A DNA stretch of 64,000 nt from Sulfurovum sp. GTDB taxonomy: Bacteria; Campylobacterota; Campylobacteria; Campylobacterales; Sulfurovaceae. Where the stretch lies: positions 1-64,000 of the forward strand of contig NZ_WGDD01000058.1 of assembly GCF_015493435.1 (NCBI RefSeq), given 5' to 3'. Made by a program: the position numbers and the translations under genes. Each line of letters starts with the position of its first letter. Positions within the stretch are counted from its first letter, which is position 1. Below are positions 33,409 to 43,279 of this stretch, piece by piece. Under the pieces are notes generated by a model. It was not told the DNA's origin. It did not search any database and was given only the letters and a program-made list of their open reading frames with translations.

Positions 33409-36105
33409 CTACTTCAGCTCACCCCAGCAGTCCCCGACACTGACAGAACAGACCAGCGGCACTTCAAGTTCCCAAATCTCTTCCATTACATGTTTAAAAC
33501 GCCTGGAAATTTTTTCAACCGATTCTTCTTTGACCTCAAAGATCAGTTCATCATGAATTTGCAGCAGCATATGTGCTTCCAGCCCTTCATCTTCTATCAT
33601 GGCATCGATATCATTCATCGAAAGCTTGATGAGATCGGCAGCAGAACCCTGGAAAACAGTATTGACCGATTCACGCATGTAGGCTGCTTTTTGCATACCG
33701 TTGGCATGTTCATAGTCAAAAATACGTCTGCGCCTGAGCAGTGTCTCCACATAACCGTCTATTTTCACCCGCTCCTGAATACTTTCAAGAAAATGCTTCA
33801 CTGTCGGGAAGGAAGCAAAATAATGACTGATGATCTCTTTAGCTTCAGAAGTACTGATGCCCAGTTCATCTGAAAGCTTTTTCGGGCCCATACCATACAG
33901 CAGTCCGAAATTCACGGATTTGGCGAAGTTCCGTTTGGCACGGGCCTCTTCCTCCCCAAAAAGTTTGACGGCTGTCGCCATATGTATATCCATACCGTTT
34001 TTAAATGCTTCCATCAGTGCCGTATCTTTTGAAAAATGTGCCAGCAGACGCAGTTCGATCTGGGAATAGTCAATACTTACCAGCCGGTATCCTTCTTTAG
34101 CGACAAAGGCTTCACGGACCGAACGCCCCAGAGCGGAACGGACAGGGATATTCTGCAGGTTCGGATCTCTGGAACTCAAACGTCCTGTTGCCGTGCCTGT
34201 CTGAACAAAGGAAGTGTAAATGCGGCTTTTTTCATCTTTTTTTGCCAGCCTCAGCAGGGGCTCGACATAGGTAGACAGCATTTTCTGGTATTCACGATAC
34301 GCCAATATCTTCTCGATGACCGGATGTTCCCCTTTAAGCGACTGGAGTACCGCTTCGTTCGTACTGTAGCCGGTCTTTGTCTTTTTCCCTCCCTTGAGAC
34401 CCATTTGCTGAAAAAGTACTGCGCCAAGCTGCTGTGTAGAACGAATATTGAACTGGCTTCCGCTGAGATCATGGATCTCGGCAGTGAGTTTAACCAGATC
34501 ATCACTGAGCTGCTTCTGCAAAACTTCAAGTCTTCCCTGATCTACTTTGATCCCCAGACGCTCCATGCGGATCAGAACATTGATAAAAGGATACTCTACA
34601 TTTTTTGCCTCTTTCAGCAAATGGGTCAGGGAAGAAAGTTCCATTTTCTTTTTGATAGCACCGTAGAGCAGATAGGTCATCCAGGCATCTTCTGCCGCAT
34701 AGAAAGTTGCATCTGCAATAATGACATGGGAAAAGTTTTCCCCTTTTTTCACCATTTCCTTAAACGGCTTCATGGTATATTTGAAAAATTTCTGCGCCAG
34801 TGAATCCAGTCCTACCTTTGAACCCGGATCGGTAAGCCAGGCCATGATCATCGTATCGGCAAACGGCAGCACTTCTTTAATGCCGTGCTGATGGTAAAGC
34901 AGGGAAAGGTCAAACTTCAGATTTTGGCCTACGATCCGATGTTTCATCAGTTTTTGAAGTGCTGCATCCGCATCTGCAACGGACACTTGCTCTTCTACAC
35001 CGAGATAACTGTGCCTCACCGGCACATAATAGGCTTTATCACCCGAGGTGCAAAAGCTGAACCCGACCATTTTGTCTGTTTTGGTATCCAAACCTGTTGT
35101 TTCAGTATCGAATGCAACAAGGCTGTCGTGCGGCAAAGCATCGATCACTTCATGCAGTTTTTCTTTGGTATCAAGGGTAACGGCTTCAAAAGAAAGTACC
35201 GGTGTTTTCGGTTTTGGCGGAGTGATGTCATGGCAGCCCGCTTCGTTCTGTCCGACTTTTGCCTTTTGCAATGCACGCTTCATCTCATATTTCTCAAATT
35301 CGTCCACCAGGCAGCTGAGATAGTTCCGTTCCTCGAACTCAAATCGGCTCAGGTCGAGATTATCATAAACATCATCACGCATCTTTACCAGCTCACGTGA
35401 AAGAAATGCACTTTCTTTGTATTCAAGCAAAAGGTTTTGAATGCGCGGTGTACCGCACTCTTCTATATGGTCGTAAATGTTTTCAAGCGTATGAAATACA
35501 TTGATGAGCTTCGCTGCCCCTTTGACACCGATACCTTTGACTCCGGGAACATTGTCGGAAGTATCGCCTACAATCGCCTGAAAATCAACGAAATCTTTAG
35601 GGTTTACACCGAATTTTTCAATACAGGCGGCTTCATCGATCTCTTTGCGTTTCACTGAATCGTACATTACCACCATGCCGTCATCAATGAGCTGATAGAG
35701 GTCTTTGTCATGAGAAACCACAGTTACCTTCATTTGCTGTTCTCTCGCGAATTTGGTAACTGTGGTAATAATATCATCCGCTTCAAACCCTTCTTTTGAA
35801 AGATTGGCAAAACCCATTTTCTCCACCCATTCTATCGCTATGGGCAGTTGTTTGACAAGGTCTTCCGGCGGTGCTTCGCGATTCGCTTTGTACTGCGGGT
35901 AGATTTCGTTTCTGAACGTCGGCCCTTTGCTGTCAAGTGCGAAGACCAGGTAATCTGTTGCATGGTCCCGGTGCAGTGAATCTACAAGATTCACAAAACC
36001 GGTTAAAAGTCCGGTGGGAAATCCTTCCGAATTACGCAGGGGCGGCAGAGCATAATATGACCTGAAGAAGAAACCGAATGTATCTATAATGGTGATTGTT
36101 TTCAA
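33409..36105 (-). CDS. polA: DNA polymerase I
   Basis: An 898-residue PolA with all three activities. The 5' nuclease domain covers about 1-290. The 3'-5' proofreading domain covers about 305-495 and keeps its acidic residues (VAFDTETTGLD, NLKFDLSLL, FYAAEDAW). The polymerase domain follows, with motif A DYSQIELRLLA, motif B and motif C LQIHDELIFEV. It repairs gaps and removes RNA primers. The start is probably TTG at 36103-36105 (MKTITIIDTFGFFFRS), because the 14 residues from the upstream ATG at 36147 are unlike the family and a -10-like TAAAAT lies between the two. Confidence 0.95.
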   Translation of the reverse strand: MKTITIIDTFGFFFRSYYALPPLRNSEGFPTGLLTGFVNLVDSLHRDHATDYLVFALDSKGPTFRNEIYPQYKANREAPPEDLVKQLPIAIEWVEKMGFANLSKEGFEADDIITTVTKFAREQQMKVTVVSHDKDLYQLIDDGMVVMYDSVKRKEIDEAACIEKFGVNPKDFVDFQAIVGDTSDNVPGVKGIGVKGAAKLINVFHTLENIYDHIEECGTPRIQNLLLEYKESAFLSRELVKMRDDVYDNLDLSRFEFEERNYLSCLVDEFEKYEMKRALQKAKVGQNEAGCHDITPPKPKTPVLSFEAVTLDTKEKLHEVIDALPHDSLVAFDTETTGLDTKTDKMVGFSFCTSGDKAYYVPVRHSYLGVEEQVSVADADAALQKLMKHRIVGQNLKFDLSLLYHQHGIKEVLPFADTMIMAWLTDPGSKVGLDSLAQKFFKYTMKPFKEMVKKGENFSHVIIADATFYAAEDAWMTYLLYGAIKKKMELSSLTHLLKEAKNVEYPFINVLIRMERLGIKVDQGRLEVLQKQLSDDLVKLTAEIHDLSGSQFNIRSTQQLGAVLFQQMGLKGGKKTKTGYSTNEAVLQSLKGEHPVIEKILAYREYQKMLSTYVEPLLRLAKKDEKSRIYTSFVQTGTATGRLSSRDPNLQNIPVRSALGRSVREAFVAKEGYRLVSIDYSQIELRLLAHFSKDTALMEAFKNGMDIHMATAVKLFGEEEARAKRNFAKSVNFGLLYGMGPKKLSDELGISTSEAKEIISHYFASFPTVKHFLESIQERVKIDGYVETLLRRRRIFDYEHANGMQKAAYMRESVNTVFQGSAADLIKLSMNDIDAMIEDEGLEAHMLLQIHDELIFEVKEESVEKISRRFKHVMEEIWELEVPLVCSVSVGDCWGELK

Positions 36106-36289
36106 AGGGAAACCTGATTTTTTTCTGTATTTTAGCCTATTTCGCATTACAAGCCGTACCGATTAGCAGATGCCCAAATACTATGCAGCAGACTGCCTCT
36201 TATTTTACACTGTTTTAAGTAAAGTATTATTATTTTTAATATAGAATAGGACACAATAAAAATATTAAATTTGTAAAGTGAGTTATCTT

Positions 36290-36685
36290 ATGCAGGGGAA
36301 ACAACGATCGCACGGTACTTCCATCCATTTTGCACATCCGGAAGAACGTATAAAATCTGCTAACGGTATCGGCGGCAGCTTTACAAAACAGGAAGTCCAA
36401 TTGAATGATACCCCCTTATTTTTCCCAGAAGGATTTGAAAAGATCTTTCTGGCAATCTATTTTATCTCTCTGCCCTATATTCTGGGTCTTATTTTTCTCT
36501 TTTTCTACATAGCGGAAGGAAAGTTCAAAGTTTTTATTGCGGTCAACCACGATTCGCCTTTCCTGATGACATGGGCGATCGGATATGAAATACTTGCTAC
36601 GCTGGTGATCTTGTGGGTCATCAAGAGCGCTATTTCATTTACCCGCGAGAATTCACGAAAACATTTGCACACACTTCGACAATAG
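36290..36685 (+). CDS. Small two-helix membrane protein, function unknown
   Basis: A 131-residue frame with a soluble N-terminal 50 residues, two hydrophobic helices (IFLAIYFISLPYILGLIFLF and ILATLVILWVIKSAI) and a basic tail. No family is recognised. The start is uncertain: ATG at 36290 or GTG at 36278, neither with a strong ribosome binding site. It lies between polA and uvrA, converging on uvrA with a 16-base gap. Composition resembles its neighbours, so it is probably a genuine lineage-specific gene. Confidence 0.65.
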   Translation: MQGKQRSHGTSIHFAHPEERIKSANGIGGSFTKQEVQLNDTPLFFPEGFEKIFLAIYFISLPYILGLIFLFFYIAEGKFKVFIAVNHDSPFLMTWAIGYEILATLVILWVIKSAISFTRENSRKHLHTLRQ

Positions 36686-36701
36686 GCTGCAGCAGTATTT
36701 G

Positions 36702-39524
36702 TTAACCCAACTCTTTTGCCAGGTACTCACCGGTGTATGAACCTGTTTCTTTATGCTCTGCCGCCAATGCTTCCGGAGAACCGGTCGCAATGATCAATCC
36801 GCCTTTGTTCCCGCCTTCAGGACCCATATCGACAATATAGTCCGCATTTTTCACCATATCTAAGTTATGTTCGATCACTACAACTGAATTGCCCAGTTCC
36901 ACCAGATGGTGCAGTACTCCTGTCAGTCTGTCCACATCGGCAAAATGCAGCCCTGTCGTAGGTTCATCGAGAATATAAAGTGTTTTTCCTGTATCTTTTC
37001 GGCTCAACTCCTTGCTCAGTTTGATACGCTGAGCCTCGCCCCCCGAAAGTGTTGTGGCATTCTGTCCCAAAGTAATATAGTCAAGTCCTACGGCTGTCAG
37101 TGTTTTAAGCTTCGAAGCGATGGCCGGAATGGCTTTGAAAAATTCCAGTGCCTCCCCTACACTCATGGCCAGTACATCCGCGATCGACTTTCCTTTGTAG
37201 AGGACTTCCAGTGTCTGGGCATTGTAGCGTGTTCCGTTGCAGGCATCACAGCTGACCAGTACATCGGGAAGAAAATGCATCTCAATCTTGATCTGGCCGT
37301 CCCCCTGGCACTTCTCACAGCGCCCACCTTTGACATTGAAAGAAAAACGTCCTACTTTGTAGCCGCGAAGCTCAGCCTCTTTAGTCTGGGCAAACAGTTT
37401 GCGTATCTCATCCATAATACCTGTATAGGTTGCAGGATTGGAACGCGGTGTACGCCCGATGGGACTCTGATCGAGGTAAATGACTTTATCGAGCGCTTCA
37501 AGCCCTGTGATCTCCACACCGTCAACCTTGTTGACCTTTTTGGCACGGTTCAGCAGTTCCCTTGCGACAGGCAGCAATGTCTGGAGAATAAGCGAGCTTT
37601 TGCCGCTGCCGCTTACACCGGTCACACAGACAAAGTTGTGCAGCGGTATCCGGGCATCAAGGTTTTCAATATTGTTAATGTTCACATTTTTGATCTCTAT
37701 CCATTTTTTCTGCGGATTCTCATGCGGATAGGAGATCTCTTTTTTTCCAAAAAGATAATCGGCTGTCAGTGTTTTGGCTTTGGGAAGCTTTTTCGCATCA
37801 CCGGAAAAAACGATCTCACCGCCGTATTCACCTGCCCCCGGACCGATGTCCACAATATAGTCAGCTGCAAGAATGGTTTCTTTGTCATGCTCTACCACGA
37901 CAACCGAATTGCCTTTCTCCTTGAGAGAATTGAGTGTACGTATCAGCTTCATCGTGTCACGTTCATGCAGGCCGATACTGGGTTCATCAAGGACATACAT
38001 CACTCCCGTCAGTCCGGAACCGATCTGAGAAGCAATACGGATACGCTGTGCTTCTCCGCCGGAGATACTCCGGGCATCCCGGCTGAGCGTAATGTACCCA
38101 AGTCCGACATCATAAAGGAAATAGAGCCGTTCATAGAGCTCCTTGAGAATGGACTCGGCGATCAACTTCTGCTGTGCTGTCAGGTATGCAAAGTTCTTTT
38201 TATCCGCAAAATAGGCATAAGACTCTTCAATGGGCATGTCGATAATATCGGCGATATTCCTGTCTTCGAGCTTGACTGCCAGGGAACGCGGGCGCAGCCG
38301 GTGTCCATGGCATTTATCACACACCTTTTCCGTCATATATTCGGAAAGATCCTTTTCATCCTTGAACATATCATGTGCAAACTTGACCACGCCGGGCCAT
38401 TCACGTTTGAGCTTGTGACGTTTCCATGTAAAGTCCACCACCCCTCCATTGCCGTAAAGGATCGCTTTTTGTTCATGGCTTGCAAGCTCACCGTAAGGCT
38501 TCTTTATATCGATACCGTTTTGTTCGCAAAAGGCATTGAGAAATTTGGTGTAGTAGCTTTTGTTGAACCCGTACATGATCTTTACGGCACCCTTGTCGAT
38601 GGAGAGTTCAGGGTCGATCACTTTTTTGAGATCGATGGCATAGCGGATTCCCAGACCGTCACAGGCGGGGCAGGCCCCTTTGGGCGAATTGAAAGAAAAG
38701 CTGACCGGTTCAAGCGGTTCAAAACTGAGTTTGCAGTCGAAACAGGCCAAATGTTCCGAATAATGGATATGCTGCCTGTCAAGCCCCAATTCCTCGTAAT
38801 TGAGTACTTCTATTTCCATTTCACCGTAACTCTCTTTAAGAGCCTTTTCCACATCCTGTCCTATACGGTCACGATTCTCTTCTTTGATGACCACCCTGTC
38901 TATCACGACTTTGATGGTATGCATTTTGGTTTTGGAGAGTTCTATCTCGTCATCAAGACGTACCATGACGCCGTCTATCATGGCACGGATGTAGCCTTTA
39001 TGCCGCAAAGATTCAAGCATATCGGCAAAAGTACCTTTTTTCTCTTTGACCAGCGGTGCCATAATGACCAGTTTGGCTCCTTCCGGAAGCTTCAGTACTT
39101 CTTCAATGATATCACTGGCAGACATGGAGGAGATAGGCTTGCCGCACTGGTGGCAGTGCTGTACACCGACCCGTGCGAAGAGTAGACGCAGATAGTCATA
39201 AATCTCTGTGATTGTTCCTACCGTTGAACGCGGATTCTTTGACGTAGTCTTCTGGTCAATCGCAATGGCGGGCGTGAGACCTTCTATCTTGTCCACTTCC
39301 GGTTTGCCTACGCGGCCGAGGAACTGTCTGGCATAGGAAGAAAGCGACTCGATGTAGCGTCTCTGACCTTCCGCATAAAGTGTTGAGAAGGCTAGTGTCG
39401 ATTTACCCGAACCGGAAATACCGGTAATCACCACTAACTTGTTTTTAGGGATGCTTATATCTATATTTTTTAAATTGTTTTCTTTCGCCCCGTAAACGTG
39501 TATCATGTCTTTTTGTTTTTTCAA
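36702..39524 (-). CDS. uvrA: Excinuclease ABC subunit A
   Basis: A 940-residue UvrA of normal length. It has two ABC ATPase modules, each split by insertions: Walker A GISGSGKSTLAF near residue 35 and GVSGSGKSSLIL near 630, each with its signature (SGGEAQRIR and SGGEAQRIK). Zinc-module cysteines are visible (CHQCGKP, FDCKLSF... CPACDG, CEKCQGDGQ, CDACNGTRY). The dimer finds DNA lesions and loads UvrB for nucleotide excision repair. A very long antisense frame (759 codons) lies opposite the gene and is judged a shadow. Confidence 0.98.
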   Translation of the reverse strand: MKKQKDMIHVYGAKENNLKNIDISIPKNKLVVITGISGSGKSTLAFSTLYAEGQRRYIESLSSYARQFLGRVGKPEVDKIEGLTPAIAIDQKTTSKNPRSTVGTITEIYDYLRLLFARVGVQHCHQCGKPISSMSASDIIEEVLKLPEGAKLVIMAPLVKEKKGTFADMLESLRHKGYIRAMIDGVMVRLDDEIELSKTKMHTIKVVIDRVVIKEENRDRIGQDVEKALKESYGEMEIEVLNYEELGLDRQHIHYSEHLACFDCKLSFEPLEPVSFSFNSPKGACPACDGLGIRYAIDLKKVIDPELSIDKGAVKIMYGFNKSYYTKFLNAFCEQNGIDIKKPYGELASHEQKAILYGNGGVVDFTWKRHKLKREWPGVVKFAHDMFKDEKDLSEYMTEKVCDKCHGHRLRPRSLAVKLEDRNIADIIDMPIEESYAYFADKKNFAYLTAQQKLIAESILKELYERLYFLYDVGLGYITLSRDARSISGGEAQRIRIASQIGSGLTGVMYVLDEPSIGLHERDTMKLIRTLNSLKEKGNSVVVVEHDKETILAADYIVDIGPGAGEYGGEIVFSGDAKKLPKAKTLTADYLFGKKEISYPHENPQKKWIEIKNVNINNIENLDARIPLHNFVCVTGVSGSGKSSLILQTLLPVARELLNRAKKVNKVDGVEITGLEALDKVIYLDQSPIGRTPRSNPATYTGIMDEIRKLFAQTKEAELRGYKVGRFSFNVKGGRCEKCQGDGQIKIEMHFLPDVLVSCDACNGTRYNAQTLEVLYKGKSIADVLAMSVGEALEFFKAIPAIASKLKTLTAVGLDYITLGQNATTLSGGEAQRIKLSKELSRKDTGKTLYILDEPTTGLHFADVDRLTGVLHHLVELGNSVVVIEHNLDMVKNADYIVDMGPEGGNKGGLIIATGSPEALAAEHKETGSYTGEYLAKELG

Positions 39525-39578
39525 TTATCTTTCCTGTACTACCTGTGCCATTTGAAACAGCGTAAAAATTAATCTGGA

Positions 39579-39587
39579 ATTATAGCA
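39579..39587 (-). promoter_or_regulatory. Extended -10 promoter of uvrA
   Basis: The minus strand reads TGCTATAAT, 55 bases before the uvrA ATG. The same nine bases occur upstream of the TSUP gene and the merR gene, which shows a shared promoter style. Confidence 0.55.
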
Positions 39588-39612
39588 TAATTACCGGGTA
39601 GAGAGCATTGCA

Positions 39613-40353
39613 TCAAAACCACATCTTCCTGACCAGCATTCCCAGAGCGAAGAGATAAAGTACGATCAATGCCATTTTATGATGGGTTGATTTAACATGG
39701 TCTTTGAGCCAGATACCGAAAGTAACACCGACCAGCGATGCCACTGCAACGATCAGACCGCTGTGAAAATCAATATTCCCGGAGATCAGTCTGCCTATCA
39801 GGCCTGAAACTGATGAGAATACCACAAAGAAAAGTCCTGCACTTACCGCTTTTTTTATGGGGTAGTGCAGCATTCCCACCAGTACCGGTGTAAGAATGAT
39901 GGAGCCTCCGACACCAAGCGTGATCGAAAATATCCCTATGGTCAGACCCAGGGCAAAAAGCAGTCTTTTATCGAGGGTTTTCGTATGGGTATCATCGATA
40001 TGGTTCGGAGAAAAGAAGAGTCGTAGAAGGGCATAGACAAGCAGTCCCAAAAACAGAAAGTGCAGTACACTGTCAGGGATAAGATGTGTTATTTTCGCCC
40101 CGATAAATCCGCCGACAAATCCGCCGATACCGACGAAAATACCCTCCCCGAGGACCAGTGAACCTTTTTTAAAATTCAGAAAGGAACCGAAGATCGACGA
40201 AAAAACCATCTGTACAATGGAAATACCGATGGCATCTTTGATCTCAAAACCGAGCACAAGCAGCATCGGTACAAGCATCATACCGCCGCCGATCCCAAAG
40301 AAACCGGCCAGCGACCCGATCAAAATACCGACAAATGAAAGTTCAACAACCAT
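39613..40353 (-). CDS. TSUP-family permease (TauE/SafE)
   Basis: A 246-residue membrane protein with about eight helices. The family motif GSLAGFFGIGGGMMLVP is near the start and its repeat (FSITLGVGGSIILTPVLVG) is in the second half. The family exports or imports sulfite, sulfonates and other small organic or sulfur anions. In a sulfur-oxidising host a sulfite or sulfur-compound exporter is a reasonable guess, but the substrate is not shown. It stands alone with GGAGTAAAAG before the ATG. Confidence 0.9.
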   Translation of the reverse strand: MVVELSFVGILIGSLAGFFGIGGGMMLVPMLLVLGFEIKDAIGISIVQMVFSSIFGSFLNFKKGSLVLGEGIFVGIGGFVGGFIGAKITHLIPDSVLHFLFLGLLVYALLRLFFSPNHIDDTHTKTLDKRLLFALGLTIGIFSITLGVGGSIILTPVLVGMLHYPIKKAVSAGLFFVVFSSVSGLIGRLISGNIDFHSGLIVAVASLVGVTFGIWLKDHVKSTHHKMALIVLYLFALGMLVRKMWF

Positions 40354-40378
40354 CTTTTACTCCAAAAACTAAGAAGGA

Positions 40379-40387
40379 ATTATAGCA
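40379..40387 (-). promoter_or_regulatory. Extended -10 promoter of the TSUP gene
   Basis: TATGCTATAATTCC on the minus strand, 25 bases before the ATG at 40353. Identical core to the uvrA and merR promoters. Confidence 0.55.
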
Positions 40388-40409
40388 TAAAAGAAACATT
40401 AAACCCGGA

Positions 40410-40826
40410 TCAGATATACATAAACTGCGACAGAAAAATAATAGTGATCACAAAAGCAAAAGGGAGGACATGGCTTTTAAAGACAAAAGGCTGGATCTTG
40501 AAATAAACCTGGAGTCCGCCTCTGAGCCCCAGCCAGATACCCAGAAACGCTTTAATGCCCAGAAGTGTCTGAAAACGTGTCAGTCCGTCCGGGCCTATGG
40601 GGCCGTAAACCTGCGAAATAAGATAAAGCCCGGTTACCACAGCAACAATAAGACTCGGCGGCACCACTTTGCGTACATATTTCATGAAAGATTCACGGAT
40701 AACTTTATGTTCTTCTTCACTGAATGAACGCTTGATCTTGGCCAAAAAGAGATTGTCCGTAATAAGAAAACCGCCGTAAATGAATGCGGCGAAAACATGA
40801 ATGGTTTTAATGAGGATGAATGTCAT
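40410..40826 (-). CDS. Four-helix membrane protein, CopD/DUF2269-like
   Basis: A 138-residue protein with four hydrophobic helices. The opening (LIKTIHVFAAFIYGGFLITD) has the helix-with-histidine layout of CopD-like and DUF2269 proteins, where paired histidines can hold heme or copper. A second histidine is near the end (FKSHVLPFAFV). Function unknown. It has an AAAGGCAGTATCCT ribosome binding site and its own -10 box upstream. Confidence 0.65.
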   Translation of the reverse strand: MTFILIKTIHVFAAFIYGGFLITDNLFLAKIKRSFSEEEHKVIRESFMKYVRKVVPPSLIVAVVTGLYLISQVYGPIGPDGLTRFQTLLGIKAFLGIWLGLRGGLQVYFKIQPFVFKSHVLPFAFVITIIFLSQFMYI

Positions 40827-40851
40827 AGGATACTGCCTTTAAAAATGTATG

Positions 40852-40857
40852 ATTATA
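40852..40857 (-). promoter_or_regulatory. -10 box of the CopD-like gene
   Basis: GACTATAATC on the minus strand holds TATAAT at 40857-40852, 25 bases before the ATG. Confidence 0.45.
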
Positions 40858-40889
40858 GTCTGTCTCTGTGCCGTTTGCTTTGATGCAGG

Positions 40890-41846
40890 TCAACATTCAT
40901 ACAAAAACGTTTGCGAAAAGAATGCTTCTGTCACTTCTCTCATCTCTTTCGGATCTTCGATACGGTTGACCGTATCTCTGAAAAGAGATGCTCCCTTGTA
41001 GCCGGCTTTAGAATAGGAATGCAGGTTTTTTCTGAAAATGACGGCACCGTATTTGTCATAATACCGGATCATCTGGTCAAAATGCTCCAGAACAACTTCT
41101 TTGATAAGTGCAGATGACGGCTGAGCCATCCCCTCTTTGATCTGTTTGAATATCCAGGGCTTCGCCACGGCAGCACGGCCTATCATGATACCGTCGGCAC
41201 CGGTATAGTCAAGTACCCATTTGGCTTTTTCCGCTGAAGTGATGTCACCGTTGGCTATGACAGGAATGGAAACTGCTTCTTTGACCTCTCTGATGGCATC
41301 ATAGTCAACCGCAGCCTTGTATCGTCCGGCTCTTGTACGTCCGTGCACCGCAATATAGTCTACACCGCTCGCCTCGGCAATTTTCGCGATCTCAATATGT
41401 TTCTTTTCATTGAAACCCAGACGCATTTTCATCGAAGTATAGGGTTTGTTGGAATATTTTTTGATCGTTTCGATGACCCTTCCCATTTGAGGAAGATCGG
41501 TCAGAAGAGAGCTGCCCTGAAGATTGTTTACCACTTTTGGAGCGGGACATCCGCAGTTCAGGTCGATAACGCTCACACCCTCCTGTGCATTGATGATCTC
41601 TACGGCACCTCTGATCACGTTCAGGTCAGAACCTGCTATCTGGATGGAATACGGATCTTCCAGGGGACTTTTCTCCAGCATCTTGTATGTTTTTTTACTG
41701 TGATGTACCAACGCGTTTGAGCTGATCATTTCACTGACAGTAAGGTCAACACCGAATTTTTTGACAACAGAACGAAAGGGAAGGTCTGTAAAGCCCGCGA
41801 GAGGGGCCAAGGCATACAAAGGATCTGAAAAATCTAACGCAGCCAT
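40890..41846 (-). CDS. dusB: tRNA-dihydrouridine synthase
   Basis: A 318-residue FMN-dependent TIM-barrel enzyme of the Dus family. Marks seen: LAPLAGFTDLPFRS at the start, the catalytic cysteine in DLNCGCPAPKV near residue 90, VHGRTRAG near 165 and the phosphate-binding ANGDI and GADGIMIGRAA motifs. It reduces uridine to dihydrouridine in tRNA. DusB is the usual single copy in Campylobacterota. It is last in the rlmH-dksA-like-membrane-dus operon. ATG at 41844-41846 is chosen over an upstream TTG at 41861. Confidence 0.92.
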   Translation of the reverse strand: MAALDFSDPLYALAPLAGFTDLPFRSVVKKFGVDLTVSEMISSNALVHHSKKTYKMLEKSPLEDPYSIQIAGSDLNVIRGAVEIINAQEGVSVIDLNCGCPAPKVVNNLQGSSLLTDLPQMGRVIETIKKYSNKPYTSMKMRLGFNEKKHIEIAKIAEASGVDYIAVHGRTRAGRYKAAVDYDAIREVKEAVSIPVIANGDITSAEKAKWVLDYTGADGIMIGRAAVAKPWIFKQIKEGMAQPSSALIKEVVLEHFDQMIRYYDKYGAVIFRKNLHSYSKAGYKGASLFRDTVNRIEDPKEMREVTEAFFSQTFLYEC

Positions 41847-41864
41847 TTTGGAAAAGATCAAATA

Positions 41865-42899
41865 CTATTTGCTGCAAATAGTATTGATATTGATGATATC
41901 TTCAAGTTTAAATTTCTTTTGGCTTTTTTTCAGCTCGTAGAATGCTCTGAACTTGAGGAATTCATGCTCTTCATGTTCATCAAGATATGCACTGACCTCA
42001 TCGAGAAGCTCATAGTCAAAAAGCAGATACAAGTAGGCTTCCTGTGCTTTGGGGTATTTGTTCTGGTATTCTTTAAAGAGCGCAAGATTCTGGTTTGGTG
42101 TAAATACCTTTTTCGTTACATTGACGATCTTTACAAAATCTGAACAGTTCAATTTTATCGCGGAGACAAAATCATTCAGTACTTCCGCACTGAGGCCCAT
42201 ATCTTCTTCATGTGCCACTCGTGCAAGCATGACATGCAGACTCTCTGCATCAAATATTTTGGCATATTTGCGTGCTTTGAAGAATGTTTCATTGCGTGCA
42301 AAAATATCGAGTGCGTGTTTTTGCACCTGCTTGGAATACTGGGATGATGACTTCATGACTTCTTCTACAAACTCAGGGTCATGATGCAGACGGTTCACAC
42401 GGTTCCTTATCAGATGCGGGTTCCCATCGCTGAACACTTTGGACATTTTGTGCTCTTTGAGATCAACATACTCTCCGCCTTTGATTTTGTTAATGAGATT
42501 CAGAACTTTTGAAAGTCTTGTATTCAGTCCTTCCACCGCATCGAGAACATGCAGAGAAGACTTGCCCAAAAGAACCGCTGAGCCTCTGATCTCTTCTATG
42601 GTATATTTCTGTTCTTTGGGTTCATTGACCAGTGACCAGTACAAGGCATCTTCAAGTGTTGCTGCATCATTCTGCCACTTCTTCAGTTTAAAATAGCTTT
42701 TTAAAGAATAGAAAACCATATGGAGTGCTGTAAACAGCAGTAAAACAGCCATAGGCAGAACGATCCAAACGGCAACTGGGAAATTAAAATTGATTCCCAT
42801 AAACTCTACAAGATAGTTGTTGGGATTTACTGTGTATGTCAATGCGGCAGTAATACCCATCAGGGTCAATGCTGCGAAGATATATAGCCCAAGTCTCAT
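41865..42899 (-). CDS. Conserved membrane-anchored protein, function unknown
   Basis: A 344-residue protein with two N-terminal membrane helices (LYIFAALTLMGITAALTY and VAVWIVLPMAVLLLFTALHM) and a long, soluble helical domain facing the cytoplasm. The helical part resembles a solenoid (repeated AYLYLLFDYELLDEVSAYL-like units near the end). No family name can be given with confidence. Its place in an RNA-linked operon (rlmH, dksA-like, dus) with 11- and 18-base gaps appears genuine and shows that it is expressed with them. Confidence 0.78.
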   Translation of the reverse strand: MRLGLYIFAALTLMGITAALTYTVNPNNYLVEFMGINFNFPVAVWIVLPMAVLLLFTALHMVFYSLKSYFKLKKWQNDAATLEDALYWSLVNEPKEQKYTIEEIRGSAVLLGKSSLHVLDAVEGLNTRLSKVLNLINKIKGGEYVDLKEHKMSKVFSDGNPHLIRNRVNRLHHDPEFVEEVMKSSSQYSKQVQKHALDIFARNETFFKARKYAKIFDAESLHVMLARVAHEEDMGLSAEVLNDFVSAIKLNCSDFVKIVNVTKKVFTPNQNLALFKEYQNKYPKAQEAYLYLLFDYELLDEVSAYLDEHEEHEFLKFRAFYELKKSQKKFKLEDIININTICSK

Positions 42900-42910
42900 A
42901 TTTTATCCTT

Positions 42911-43267
42911 TTATTGTTGTTCTTTTTCGTTGATCTCCCGGCATGTAATACAAAAACGTGCAAAATTCTTTACTTCCAGGCGTGCTTTGCCTATCGGCTC
43001 TTCACACATTTCACAAATACCGTAAGTTCCGTTTTTTATTTTATCCAAAGCAAGGTCAATTTCTGCTAATTCTTTGCGCTGTTGCTCCAAAATTGCACTA
43101 TCAACTACCGTTTCGGCAGAAGCTGCGGCATAATCACCCTCGTCATTGAGGTCAAGATCCCGCATTCCTTTCAGTTCCAATGCCGTCCCCGCAAGGTTCT
43201 TCTCAATCTGTACTCTTCTGTCCAGTAACTTGTTTTCGAAACGTTTCAACTCGTCTTGTGTTAACAT
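42911..43267 (-). CDS. DksA/TraR-type zinc-finger protein
   Basis: A 118-residue protein with a helical N-terminus and a C4 zinc finger (YGICEMCEEPIGKARL, then FCITCREI). The coiled-coil tip holds acidic residues (DLNDEGDYAAAS), as in DksA, which acts in the RNA polymerase secondary channel with ppGpp. It is shorter than E. coli DksA (151). In Campylobacterota proteins of this type serve as DksA. AGGAAGAAGTACAT precedes the ATG. Confidence 0.88.
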   Translation of the reverse strand: MLTQDELKRFENKLLDRRVQIEKNLAGTALELKGMRDLDLNDEGDYAAASAETVVDSAILEQQRKELAEIDLALDKIKNGTYGICEMCEEPIGKARLEVKNFARFCITCREINEKEQQ

Positions 43268-43279
43268 ATGTACTTCTTC

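Noticed and set aside
36906-39185. 759-codon open frame on the plus strand opposite uvrA
   Set aside because: It is the antisense of a clear uvrA gene. No family motif or ribosome binding site is seen; high third-position bias of uvrA explains the open frame.
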